This document shows, piece by piece, positions 1 through 4,941 of a stretch of 5,213 nucleotides of DNA. The DNA is from Clostridia bacterium (GTDB taxonomy: Bacteria > Bacillota > Clostridia > Oscillospirales > UBA644): positions 1-5,213 of the forward strand of contig JAFPBP010000088.1 in the NCBI GenBank assembly GCA_017424085.1. Reading direction: 5' to 3'. The notes under the pieces are model-generated. The model had not been told where the DNA came from and did not search any database. It saw only the letters and a list, made by a program, of their open reading frames with translations. The stretch's first letter is position 1. Every line of letters begins with the position of its first letter. A program made the position numbers and the translations under genes.

Positions 1-306
1 GCATCCGCAGCAGATTGCGTCAAGGATCCCCGTGGCGGCAAGCACCGAGATCCCTCCGAAGGCGAAATCCTCTGCCGACGCCATCGCGTAGGGGAGGGGC
101 AGCTCCAGCACAAGATCCGCTCCTCCCCGCACCGCCGCACGGGCGCGGGCGTATTTGTCGATCAAGGCGGTATCCGCCCGTTGTACGAAATTTCCGCTCA
201 TCGCCGCCACGATTCCGTCGAATCCCATGGCGCGCAGGGTTTCGATCTGGTAGGCGTGCCCTTTGTGGAAAGGGTTGTATTCCGCCACGATTCCCGCGAT
301 TTTCAA
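1..306 (-). CDS. tmcAL: tRNA(Met) cytidine acetate ligase TmcAL (YlbM family), N-terminal part
   Basis: Reading the minus strand from a TTG at 306-304 gives 102 codons that run off the left edge, so only the N-terminal quarter or so of a protein usually near 400 residues is present. It begins MKIAGIVAEYNPFHKGHAYQ. The AEYNPFHKGH stretch (residues 8-17) carries the HxGH nucleotide-binding motif of the nucleotidyltransferase fold. It is followed by MSGNFVQR (36-43), a DKYARAR segment (50-56) and GGADLVLELPLPYAMASAEDFA (61-82, with the conserved ELP and SAE), all typical of the family. Known for the family: Bacillus subtilis TmcAL activates acetate with ATP and forms N4-acetylcytidine at the wobble position of elongator tRNA-Met. 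Gene order resembles Bacillus, where ylbM lies beside ylbN-rpmF. Here it is divergent from ackA, whose products are ATP and acetate. The usual GxPA after QR reads ADTA, a mild variation. The start rests on a good Shine-Dalgarno and on alignment with the family N-terminus. Confidence 0.93.
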   Translation of the reverse strand, partial: MKIAGIVAEYNPFHKGHAYQIETLRAMGFDGIVAAMSGNFVQRADTALIDKYARARAAVRGGADLVLELPLPYAMASAEDFAFGGISVLAATGILDAICCGC

Positions 307-312
307 AAAAAT

Positions 313-320
313 CCCTCCTT
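313..320 (-). promoter_or_regulatory. Ribosome binding site of tmcAL, fixing the TTG start
   Basis: On the minus strand AAGGAGGG (320-313) lies 7 bases from its GGAGG core to the TTG at 306. No ATG or GTG is better placed, and the protein from this TTG starts exactly where the family starts. The site is flanked by A-tracts and T-tracts that could fold around it. Confidence 0.8.
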
Positions 321-343
321 TTTTGCCTGTAAAACGCAAAAAA
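319..343. repeat. A/T-rich inverted repeat in the tmcAL leader
   Basis: TTTTTTGC (319-326) and GCAAAAAA (336-343) form a perfect 8-bp inverted repeat with a 9-base loop. In the tmcAL transcript the 3' arm runs directly into the Shine-Dalgarno sequence. The same A-run could instead pair with the T-run just before the start codon (305-311), placing the Shine-Dalgarno in a loop. Both stems are mostly A-U and weak, so a regulatory role is only a suggestion. Confidence 0.3.
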
Positions 344-355
344 ATGTAAAATCTA

Positions 356-384
356 TTGCAATTTCGGGCAAAAACGGTTATAAT
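356..384 (+). promoter_or_regulatory. ackA promoter (vegetative sigma type)
   Basis: TTGCAA (356-361) and TATAAT (379-384) are separated by exactly 17 bases, and the expected start site is near 391. This leaves a leader of about 60 nt before the ackA ATG. The -10 hexamer is perfect and the -35 has four of six consensus bases. It faces the tmcAL promoter on the other strand, with overlapping polymerase footprints. Confidence 0.85.
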
Positions 385-400
385 AGCAGTTGTGTCTATT

Positions 401-429
401 ATTATACTACAGAATCAAAAAAAAATCAA
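401..429 (-). promoter_or_regulatory. tmcAL promoter, facing the ackA promoter
   Basis: On the minus strand TTGATT (429-424) and TATAAT (406-401) are spaced by 17 bases, with an expected start near 394 and a leader of about 88 nt. It is placed symmetrically to the ackA promoter about position 392.5. A weaker alternative on the same strand is TTGCCC (372-367) with TACATT (348-343), spacer 18. Confidence 0.7.
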
Positions 430-433
430 GATA

Positions 434-441
434 GAGGAAGG
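434..441 (+). promoter_or_regulatory. Ribosome binding site of ackA
   Basis: GAGGAAGG lies 9 bases before the ATG at 451. It settles the start there, although the same frame stays open upstream to 181. That extension would cross the promoter and overlap tmcAL, and its residues resemble nothing in acetate kinases. Confidence 0.8.
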
Positions 442-450
442 CGTAAAATT

Positions 451-1686
451 ATGAAGATTTTAGTCATCAACGCGGGCAGCTCTTCTCTGAAGTATCAGCT
501 GTTCGATATGGAAAACGAAGAAGTTATCGCAAAGGGTAACTGCGACCGCATCGGCATCGACGGCGTGTTTACTTACAAAGCACCCGCCAAGGGCGTTGCC
601 GTGGAGGAAAACGTTGCGTTCCCCAATCATACCGTAGCCGCCAATAAGGTTCTGGAAACTCTGGTCGATCCCGCCATCGGCGTCATCTCCGATATCTCCG
701 AGATCAGCGCCGCAGGTCACCGCATCGTTCACGGCGGAAGCTTCTTCATGGAAGCCACCCTCGTAGACAGCGACGACGTGATCGAGAAGATCGAAGCCTG
801 CAAGACCCTGGCTCCTCTGCACGCCATGCCCAACGCTGCAGGCATCCGCGCATGCCGTGCCGCCATGCCCAACATTCCCCACGTGGCAGTTTTCGATACT
901 GCGTTCCATTCCACCATGCCCGACGTGGCGAAGACCTACTCTCTGCCCCGCGAGCTTTGTGAAAAATACAGCATCAAGCGTTACGGTGCCCACGGTACCT
1001 CCCATAAGTACGTCAGCCTCAAGACCGCAGAATTCCTGGGTAAGAAGCCCGAGGAACTGAAGATGGTCACCCTGCACCTGGGCAACGGCTCCTCCATCAC
1101 CGCCATCGATGGCGGCAAGTGCGTGGATACCTCCATGGGTCTTACCCCCCTTGCAGGTCCCCTCATGGGTACCCGCTGCGGCTCGGTTGACCCCGCCATC
1201 GTTCCCCTGCTTCTGGATAACGAGCTGGTCAAGGACGAGGCTACCGGTGAAATGCGTCACATGAACGGCACCGAGCTGAACGCCATCATGAACAAGAAGT
1301 CTGGCGTTTACGCCGTTTCGGGCGGCTACAGCGACTTCCGCGATCTGGAAGCCCGCGCCGACGCAGGCGACGAGAAGAGCGCTCTGGCTCTGGATATGTT
1401 CGCTTATCAGTGCAAGCAGATCATGGCAGGCTACATTGCCGTTCTGGGCGGCGTTGACTGCATCGTCTTCACCGCAGGCATCGGCGAAAACGGTCCCCGC
1501 ACCCGTTCCAAGATCTGTAAAAACCTGCTGGCGCCCCTCGGCATCGAGCTTGACGAGGAAGCAAACGATTGCAAGGGCGTTGCCCGCGACGTGACCGGAA
1601 AGAACTCCAAGGTAAAGGTTCTGGTCATCCCCACCAACGAAGAGCTGATGATCGCCAAGGAAACCCTTGCCGTCGCCTTCAACTGA
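451..1686 (+). CDS. ackA: Acetate kinase
   Basis: This 411-residue cytosolic enzyme is of the usual family length (about 400). It interconverts acetyl phosphate plus ADP with acetate plus ATP, the energy-yielding last step of the Pta-AckA route in fermenters. It opens with VINAGSSSLK (residues 5-14), the first acetate-kinase signature of the actin-like ATPase fold. Residues matching the catalytic set known from Methanosarcina acetate kinase are in place: N7, R91 in GHR, H124, D149 in FDTAFH, H181 in GAHGTSHKYVS, R242 in GTRCGS and E397 in IPTNEELM. The ATP-site stretches LHLGNGSS (208-215) and FTAGIGENG (340-348) are intact. Codon choice is strongly biased (for example Pro almost always CCC), as in highly expressed genes and unlike the neighbouring DUF421 gene. 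It has its own promoter and terminator, so it is probably transcribed alone. No pta is visible in the window. Confidence 0.98.
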   Translation: MKILVINAGSSSLKYQLFDMENEEVIAKGNCDRIGIDGVFTYKAPAKGVAVEENVAFPNHTVAANKVLETLVDPAIGVISDISEISAAGHRIVHGGSFFMEATLVDSDDVIEKIEACKTLAPLHAMPNAAGIRACRAAMPNIPHVAVFDTAFHSTMPDVAKTYSLPRELCEKYSIKRYGAHGTSHKYVSLKTAEFLGKKPEELKMVTLHLGNGSSITAIDGGKCVDTSMGLTPLAGPLMGTRCGSVDPAIVPLLLDNELVKDEATGEMRHMNGTELNAIMNKKSGVYAVSGGYSDFRDLEARADAGDEKSALALDMFAYQCKQIMAGYIAVLGGVDCIVFTAGIGENGPRTRSKICKNLLAPLGIELDEEANDCKGVARDVTGKNSKVKVLVIPTNEELMIAKETLAVAFN

Positions 1687-1703
1687 GACGAAATATAAAT
1701 TTG

Positions 1704-1741
1704 TGCACGCAGCCGAGCTCCTCGGCTGTGTGTATTTTTTT
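1704..1741 (+). terminator. Intrinsic terminator after ackA
   Basis: AGCCGAG (1711-1717) pairs with CTCGGCT (1721-1727) around a 3-base CTC loop. The stem extends outward with mostly Watson-Crick and a few G-U pairs to 1704/1734, giving about 14 bp. A run of seven T (1735-1741) follows directly. It starts 17 bases after the ackA stop codon, which is classic placement. Confidence 0.92.
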
Positions 1742-1786
1742 GTTCCGAAACGGGCACCCTAAAAGAAAAAACGGAGGTGTGCGACC

Positions 1787-2428
1787 ATGGCGGTATCGAT
1801 CATCCGCACGGCAATTCTCTATCTTCTGACGGTGGGGGCGATCCGTTGCATGGGGAAGCGGCAGCTGGGAGAACTGGAGCCGTCGGAGCTGGTGATCACC
1901 CTTCTGATCTCCGATCTGGCGACCCTCTGCATGCAGGATCTGGAAACGCCCTTGATCAGCAGCGTGATCCCCATCGTGACGCTTGTGGTTTTGGAGATTA
2001 TCGTTTCGTTTCTTACGCTGAAGATTCCCTTTTTCAATCGCGTGCTGAGCGGACGCTACTCCGTGCTGATCGACGACGGGGTGATCATGCAGAAGGAAAT
2101 GAAAAAATCCCGCATGACGGTGGGAGAACTGATGGAGGAGCTTCGGCAGAACGGGCTGATGGCGGTGGAGGACGTGAAGTACTGCGTGCTTGAGACCGAC
2201 GGGAAGGTGAGCGTGATCCCGAAAAAATCCGCAACTCAAGCCACCTTGCCCCTGATCCTCATTTCCGACGGAACCCCCGTTTCGGAGAATCTGAGGCGGC
2301 GAAAATTGACTTTGGACGACCTTGCCGGGATCCTGCGTTCACGGGGCGTATCATCCCCCGACGGGGTCTTTTTGCTCTATGAGATCGCGGGGAAGTATAC
2401 CTGCATCCGAAAGGAGGATCAGCCGTGA
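1787..2428 (+). CDS. DUF421 (YetF/YrbG-type) membrane protein
   Basis: A 213-residue integral membrane protein. Hydrophobic segments lie at about residues 4-21, 34-50 and 56-79, followed by a soluble C-terminal domain. The stretch KRQLGELEPSELVITLLISD (residues 24-43) is the hallmark of the DUF421 family, and VLIDDGVIMQ through the TVGELMEELRQNG helix (about 93-123) to VLETDGKVSVIPK (134-146) matches the YetF C-terminal domain. The biochemical role is unknown. Bacillus relatives (YetF, 2Duf) have been linked to spore membrane properties, but that is not evidence for this protein. The start has GGAGGT 8 bases upstream. I see no promoter in the 45 bases between the ackA terminator and this gene, so its transcription source is unclear (read-through or a non-consensus promoter). 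Its last bases overlap the next gene by 4 nt, suggesting coupled translation. Codon use is less biased than in ackA or galK. Confidence 0.88.
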   Translation: MAVSIIRTAILYLLTVGAIRCMGKRQLGELEPSELVITLLISDLATLCMQDLETPLISSVIPIVTLVVLEIIVSFLTLKIPFFNRVLSGRYSVLIDDGVIMQKEMKKSRMTVGELMEELRQNGLMAVEDVKYCVLETDGKVSVIPKKSATQATLPLILISDGTPVSENLRRRKLTLDDLAGILRSRGVSSPDGVFLLYEIAGKYTCIRKEDQP

Positions 2429-2808
2429 TCAGTCGCTTTCTTTCCGCTCTTTTTGCTTTTATGCTTTTGATTTCTTTTGTGTTTTTAGGACAACGCCGTT
2501 TGAATGCCGTTTCCGACGAGCTTTGCGCTATTGCTCACGAGGCGTCGGTTTGCTTTTCCGAGGATCGCATTGCCGACGGCGCCGTTGCCCTGTCCCGTCT
2601 GGAGGAGATGCTGGACCGTCACGATCTCTTTCTTGCCGCCATGATCAACGATGCCCGTCTTCACGAGATCCACCGTGCCCTGAACCGCGCTCGGGTTCTG
2701 AGTTCGGCGGGGGATCCCTCGCCCGTGCTGGAGGCGTTGGCGGATCTGTCCCGCACGTTGTCCGAATCGGCACAAACGCACCTGCCTACGTGGGCAAATA
2801 TTCTGTAA
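2425..2808 (+). CDS. DUF4363-like small membrane-anchored protein
   Basis: A 127-residue protein with a GTG start inside the GTGA overlap with the preceding gene. AAGGAGG (2411-2417) sits 7 bases upstream, so the two are very likely one operon and translationally coupled. An N-terminal hydrophobic segment (about residues 4-22) after a short charged start suggests a single membrane anchor or uncleaved signal, with the rest outside the membrane. The remainder is predicted helical. The pattern LEEMLDRHDLFLAAMINDAR (59-78), a helix from about 80 to 92, and the closing NIL at the C-terminus resemble DUF4363 proteins, which I recall often lying next to DUF421 genes in Clostridia. No catalytic motif is visible and the function is unknown. 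It probably works with the DUF421 partner. The family call rests on pattern and context and needs a profile search. Confidence 0.75.
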   Translation: MISRFLSALFAFMLLISFVFLGQRRLNAVSDELCAIAHEASVCFSEDRIADGAVALSRLEEMLDRHDLFLAAMINDARLHEIHRALNRARVLSSAGDPSPVLEALADLSRTLSESAQTHLPTWANIL

Positions 2809-2835
2809 GTTTCCTTTATTTGTTAAAAATAAACC

Positions 2836-2864
2836 TTGACATTCGGCTTGGAATAGTGTATAAT
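2836..2864 (+). promoter_or_regulatory. galK promoter, full consensus
   Basis: TTGACA (2836-2841) and TATAAT (2859-2864), both perfect, are separated by 17 bases. The predicted start is near 2871, about 31 nt before the GTG start of galK. So strong a core promoter on a sugar-catabolic gene suggests that control comes from a repressor. Confidence 0.9.
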
Positions 2865-2882
2865 AATTCTGTATACAGTATT
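2865..2882. promoter_or_regulatory. Candidate operator: palindrome at the galK transcription start
   Basis: AATTCTGTATACAGTATT is an 18-bp dyad with a perfect 10-bp core CTGTATACAG (2869-2878). The flanks also match except for one T/T pair. It starts directly after the -10 box and covers the predicted start site, where a bound repressor would block initiation. The regulator is not identifiable: the core is too short for an E. coli LexA box and does not match a cre site. Confidence 0.5.
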
Positions 2883-2901
2883 CGGAAAGGATGTTATTCC
2901 C

Positions 2902-4083
2902 GTGAATCAAGAATTGCTTGCAAAATTTCTCGCCCTGTACGGTGGCTCCGCCGACGACGTTCGGCTCTTCGTGTCCCCCGGACGGGTCAATATGATCGGT
3001 GAACATACCGACTACAACGGCGGCTTTGTGTTCCCCGCTGCTCTGGAGCACGCTTCCCATATCCTCGTCCGCAAGACCGACAGCGGTAAGATCCGCCTTG
3101 CCGCCACCGACCTCCCCGATCGCGTGGAGCTGGATCTGAACCACCTGGATTCCTATAAGGATCTGAAGTGGGGTAACTATCAGGCCGGCGTGGCTTACGT
3201 TCTGCAGAACCACGGCTACGAGATCTGCTCCTGCGATATCCTTTATCACGATACCGTTCCTCTGGGTGCGGGTCTGTCCTCCTCCGCCGCCATCGAGGTG
3301 GTCATGGCTCTGACTCTTGCCACCTTCTCCAACGAGGCGAAGGGCATCACCGATCCTGTGGATATGATCGAAATGGCGAAGCTGGCGCAGGAAGCAGAGA
3401 TTACCTACTGCGGCGTCAACTGCGGTATTATGGATCAGTTCGCCAGCGCCATGGGTCGCAAGGATCAGGCGATCTTCCTGGACTGCAAGACCTTGGAGTT
3501 CAAGTACGTTCCCCTGGTTCTCAACGGCTATAAGATCGTCATCGGAAATACCAACAAAAAGCGCGGTCTTGCCGATTCCAAGTATAACGAGCGCCGTGCC
3601 GAATGCGAATCCGCTCTCAAGCAGTTGCAGGTTGCCTACCCCGACGCCGATTGTCTTCGTGCCATCTCCGTGGAGCAGTTTGAGGATGCCAAGCATCTGA
3701 TCCTCAACGAGGTGGAGCGTCGCCGTGCCGAGCACGTGATCTACGAATGCGATCGCGTTCTCAAGTCCATTGACGCCCTCAACGACGGAGATCTGGAAGC
3801 CTTCGGTCAGCTGATGACCGCATCCCACATCTCTCTGCGTGACCTTTATGAGGTTACCGGTCTGAATCTGGACGTGATGGTGGAGGAATCTCTGAAGGTG
3901 GAGGGCTGCATCGGTTCCCGTATGACCGGCGCGGGCTTCGGCGGTTGCACCGTCAGCATCGTTGCGGACGACGCCGTTGATACCTTCATCGCCGAGGTGA
4001 GCAAGAATTATACCGAGCGCACCGGCTTTACCGGAAGCTTCTATATCTCCTCCGCATGCGACGGCGGCAGAGAGGTCAAATAA
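2902..4083 (+). CDS. galK: Galactokinase
   Basis: A 393-residue GHMP-family kinase of normal galactokinase length. It phosphorylates alpha-D-galactose with ATP to galactose 1-phosphate, the entry step of the Leloir pathway in the cytosol. The galactokinase signature GRVNMIGEHTDYNGG is at residues 27-41, including the catalytic Arg28 and sugar-contacting E34, H35 and D37. The phosphate-binding loop PLGAGLSSSAA is at 120-130. The catalytic Asp lies in CGIMDQFAS (D178), and the third GHMP motif GAGFGGCTVS is at 343-352. The start is GTG with AAAGGA (2886-2891) about 10 bases upstream. No later in-frame ATG leaves the signature intact. No galT, galE or galactose transporter is in the window, so it is an orphan here. 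Codon bias is strong, as in ackA, suggesting high expression. No clear terminator follows; the next promoter begins 18 bases after the stop. Confidence 0.97.
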   Translation: MNQELLAKFLALYGGSADDVRLFVSPGRVNMIGEHTDYNGGFVFPAALEHASHILVRKTDSGKIRLAATDLPDRVELDLNHLDSYKDLKWGNYQAGVAYVLQNHGYEICSCDILYHDTVPLGAGLSSSAAIEVVMALTLATFSNEAKGITDPVDMIEMAKLAQEAEITYCGVNCGIMDQFASAMGRKDQAIFLDCKTLEFKYVPLVLNGYKIVIGNTNKKRGLADSKYNERRAECESALKQLQVAYPDADCLRAISVEQFEDAKHLILNEVERRRAEHVIYECDRVLKSIDALNDGDLEAFGQLMTASHISLRDLYEVTGLNLDVMVEESLKVEGCIGSRMTGAGFGGCTVSIVADDAVDTFIAEVSKNYTERTGFTGSFYISSACDGGREVK

Positions 4084-4101
4084 ATTTTTCAAAAAAAACA
4101 C

Positions 4102-4129
4102 TTGACATTCTGAAAATTTGTGGTATAAT
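4102..4129 (+). promoter_or_regulatory. yceD-rpmF promoter, consensus with extended -10
   Basis: TTGACA (4102-4107) and TATAAT (4124-4129) have a 16-base spacer, and TGG (4121-4123) precedes the -10, forming an extended -10 (TGn). The predicted start is near 4136, about 42 nt before the yceD ATG. A strong constitutive promoter fits a ribosomal-protein operon. Confidence 0.88.
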
Positions 4130-4161
4130 ATATAGGTATTGCGTTTTCTTGCCGACAAATC

Positions 4162-4170
4162 GAAGGGGGT
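4162..4170 (+). promoter_or_regulatory. Ribosome binding site of yceD, fixing the ATG start
   Basis: GAAGGGGGT lies 7 bases before the ATG at 4178. An in-frame TTG at 4139 would add 13 residues, but it sits only about 3 nt inside the predicted transcript and has no room for a Shine-Dalgarno site, so 4178 is preferred. Confidence 0.8.
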
Positions 4171-4177
4171 CTATCGG

Positions 4178-4606
4178 ATGAAGCTTCTTGATATCAATGA
4201 TTTCAGCCGACGGGACGGCGACACGCTCGCCTTCGACGAAGCCCTGTCCCTGGACGAGCTTGACCCTTCCTTCTCCGAGGTCCGCATTGCGGGCAAGATT
4301 CGGAACGTGGTCGGCGTGATGACCATCCGCGCCCTGGTCAGCGGCATTTGCACCACTCCGTGCGACCGTTGCCTTGAGCCTGCGGTTCTGCCTCTGGAGG
4401 CGGAGCTGAAGACCACCGTCACCTTGAATGCGTCGGACGACGATTCGATTACCGTGGCGGCAGGAAAGATCGATCTTGAAAAAACCGCGTACGACGCCTT
4501 GTCCCTCGCCCTTCCCACAAAGATCCTTTGTCGGGAGGATTGTCTGGGGATCTGTCCCACCTGCGGTAAGAATCTCAACGACGGTCCCTGCGGATGCAAC
4601 GAATAA
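4178..4606 (+). CDS. yceD: DUF177 / YceD family protein (ribosome-associated neighbourhood)
   Basis: A 142-residue, acidic, cysteine-rich soluble protein. It matches the DUF177 (YceD; Bacillus YlbN) plan: an N-terminal beta-rich half with VSGICTTPCDRCLEP (residues 54-68, C58, C62, C65), then a C-terminal half ending in CREDCLGICPTCGKNLNDG (118-136) and CGC (138-140). The cysteines at 118, 122, 126, 129, 138 and 140 suggest metal binding, as in Gram-positive members; that is inference. The exact function is not settled. The gene almost always precedes rpmF in bacteria, and a plant plastid member has been tied to 23S rRNA accumulation, so a role in large-subunit assembly or rRNA handling is likely. 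It is first in a two-gene unit, 39 bases ahead of rpmF. Confidence 0.92.
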   Translation: MKLLDINDFSRRDGDTLAFDEALSLDELDPSFSEVRIAGKIRNVVGVMTIRALVSGICTTPCDRCLEPAVLPLEAELKTTVTLNASDDDSITVAAGKIDLEKTAYDALSLALPTKILCREDCLGICPTCGKNLNDGPCGCNE

Positions 4607-4645
4607 GTTTATAATTCTGATATCGGAAATAGGAGGTGTCCAACA

Positions 4646-4840
4646 ATGATCGCACCGAAGAAAAAGGTCTCCAAGCAGAGAAAGCACAAGAGACGTTCCA
4701 GCGTCTGGAAGCTCGACATGCCCGGCATGGTTCAGTGCCCCAAATGCGGAGAATACGTTCTCTCGCACCGCGTTTGCAAGGCTTGCGGTTCCTATAACGG
4801 AAAGCAGGTTCTGAAAGTGAACAACGAAGAGGCAAAATGA
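4646..4840 (+). CDS. rpmF: 50S ribosomal protein L32 (bL32)
   Basis: A 64-residue basic protein of the large ribosomal subunit. It begins MIAPKKKVSKQRKHKRR, the usual lysine/arginine-rich rRNA-binding tail. It then shows a zinc ribbon: CPKC (C31, C34) and CKAC (C44, C47) flanking GEYVLSHRV. All four cysteines are kept, so this is the zinc-binding (C+) form rather than the zinc-free paralogue some Firmicutes make under zinc limitation. The conserved CGSYNGKQV follows. AGGAGGT (4631-4637) lies 8 bases before the ATG. It is co-transcribed with yceD. In many bacteria plsX and fatty-acid genes come next; here a histidine-phosphatase gene does. Confidence 0.97.
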   Translation: MIAPKKKVSKQRKHKRRSSVWKLDMPGMVQCPKCGEYVLSHRVCKACGSYNGKQVLKVNNEEAK

Positions 4841-4861
4841 GTTTTGCCGAGTCAATCCGAG

Positions 4862-4904
4862 GGGGAAACATTCCTTTCTTTTTGCAAGGAAGAGGTGTTT
4901 CTCC
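4862..4904 (+). other. Imperfect hairpin between rpmF and the phosphatase gene
   Basis: GGGGAAACA (4862-4870) can pair with TGTTTCTCC (4896-4904, one G-U), and TTCCTT (4871-4876) with AAGGAA (4886-4891). The loop is 9 bases, with a 4-base bulge (GAGG, 4892-4895) on the 3' side. Only a short T-run (TTTT, 4909-4912) follows a few bases later, so it is at best a weak terminator or a processing or attenuation structure. No convincing promoter for the next gene is visible in this 101-base gap. Confidence 0.4.
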
Positions 4905-4941
4905 GTCGTTTTGTGCCTAAAAACAGGAGGGAGTGCGCAAA

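Noticed and set aside
328..344. cre-like sequence TGTAAAACGCAAAAAAA about 55 bases upstream of the predicted ackA start
   Set aside because: CcpA activates ackA from a similar position in Bacillus, but the motif needs TGNAANCG and here one extra A breaks the spacing on both strands. Too poor a match to call.
181..450. 90-codon upstream extension of the ackA frame
   Set aside because: It overlaps tmcAL on the other strand and crosses the ackA promoter. Acetate kinase homology begins exactly at the ATG at 451, which has its own ribosome binding site.
460..1260. 266-codon open frame on the minus strand opposite ackA
   Set aside because: Same codon-bias artefact; fully inside ackA, with a Gly/His/Ala-rich product and no recognisable motif.
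2820..2826. TTGTTAA, half of a Rex-type redox operator, upstream of the galK promoter
   Set aside because: The second half-site TTAACAA is missing at the required distance; a single AT-rich heptamer is expected by chance.
2891..2905. Four-codon upstream frame ATG TTA TTC CCG TGA overlapping the galK GTG start
   Set aside because: The Shine-Dalgarno-like AAAGG abuts the ATG with no spacing, so translation is unlikely; the purine run is better spaced for the GTG at 2902.
4082..4119. AAATTTTTC ... GAAAATTT inverted repeat after galK as a terminator
   Set aside because: The stem is A/T only, with a long loop and one unpaired base. It overlaps the yceD promoter and is not followed by a T-run.
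2485..4158. 557-codon open frame on the minus strand opposite galK and the DUF4363-like gene
   Set aside because: It runs antisense to two convincing genes, has a TTG start without a ribosome binding site, and its low-complexity Gly/His/Val-rich product resembles no family. GC-biased codon choice in galK removes stops from the opposite strand.
4610..4615. TATAAT just after yceD as a separate rpmF promoter
   Set aside because: No -35-like hexamer lies 16-18 bases upstream and there is no TGn extension. The strong promoter at 4102 already serves the pair.
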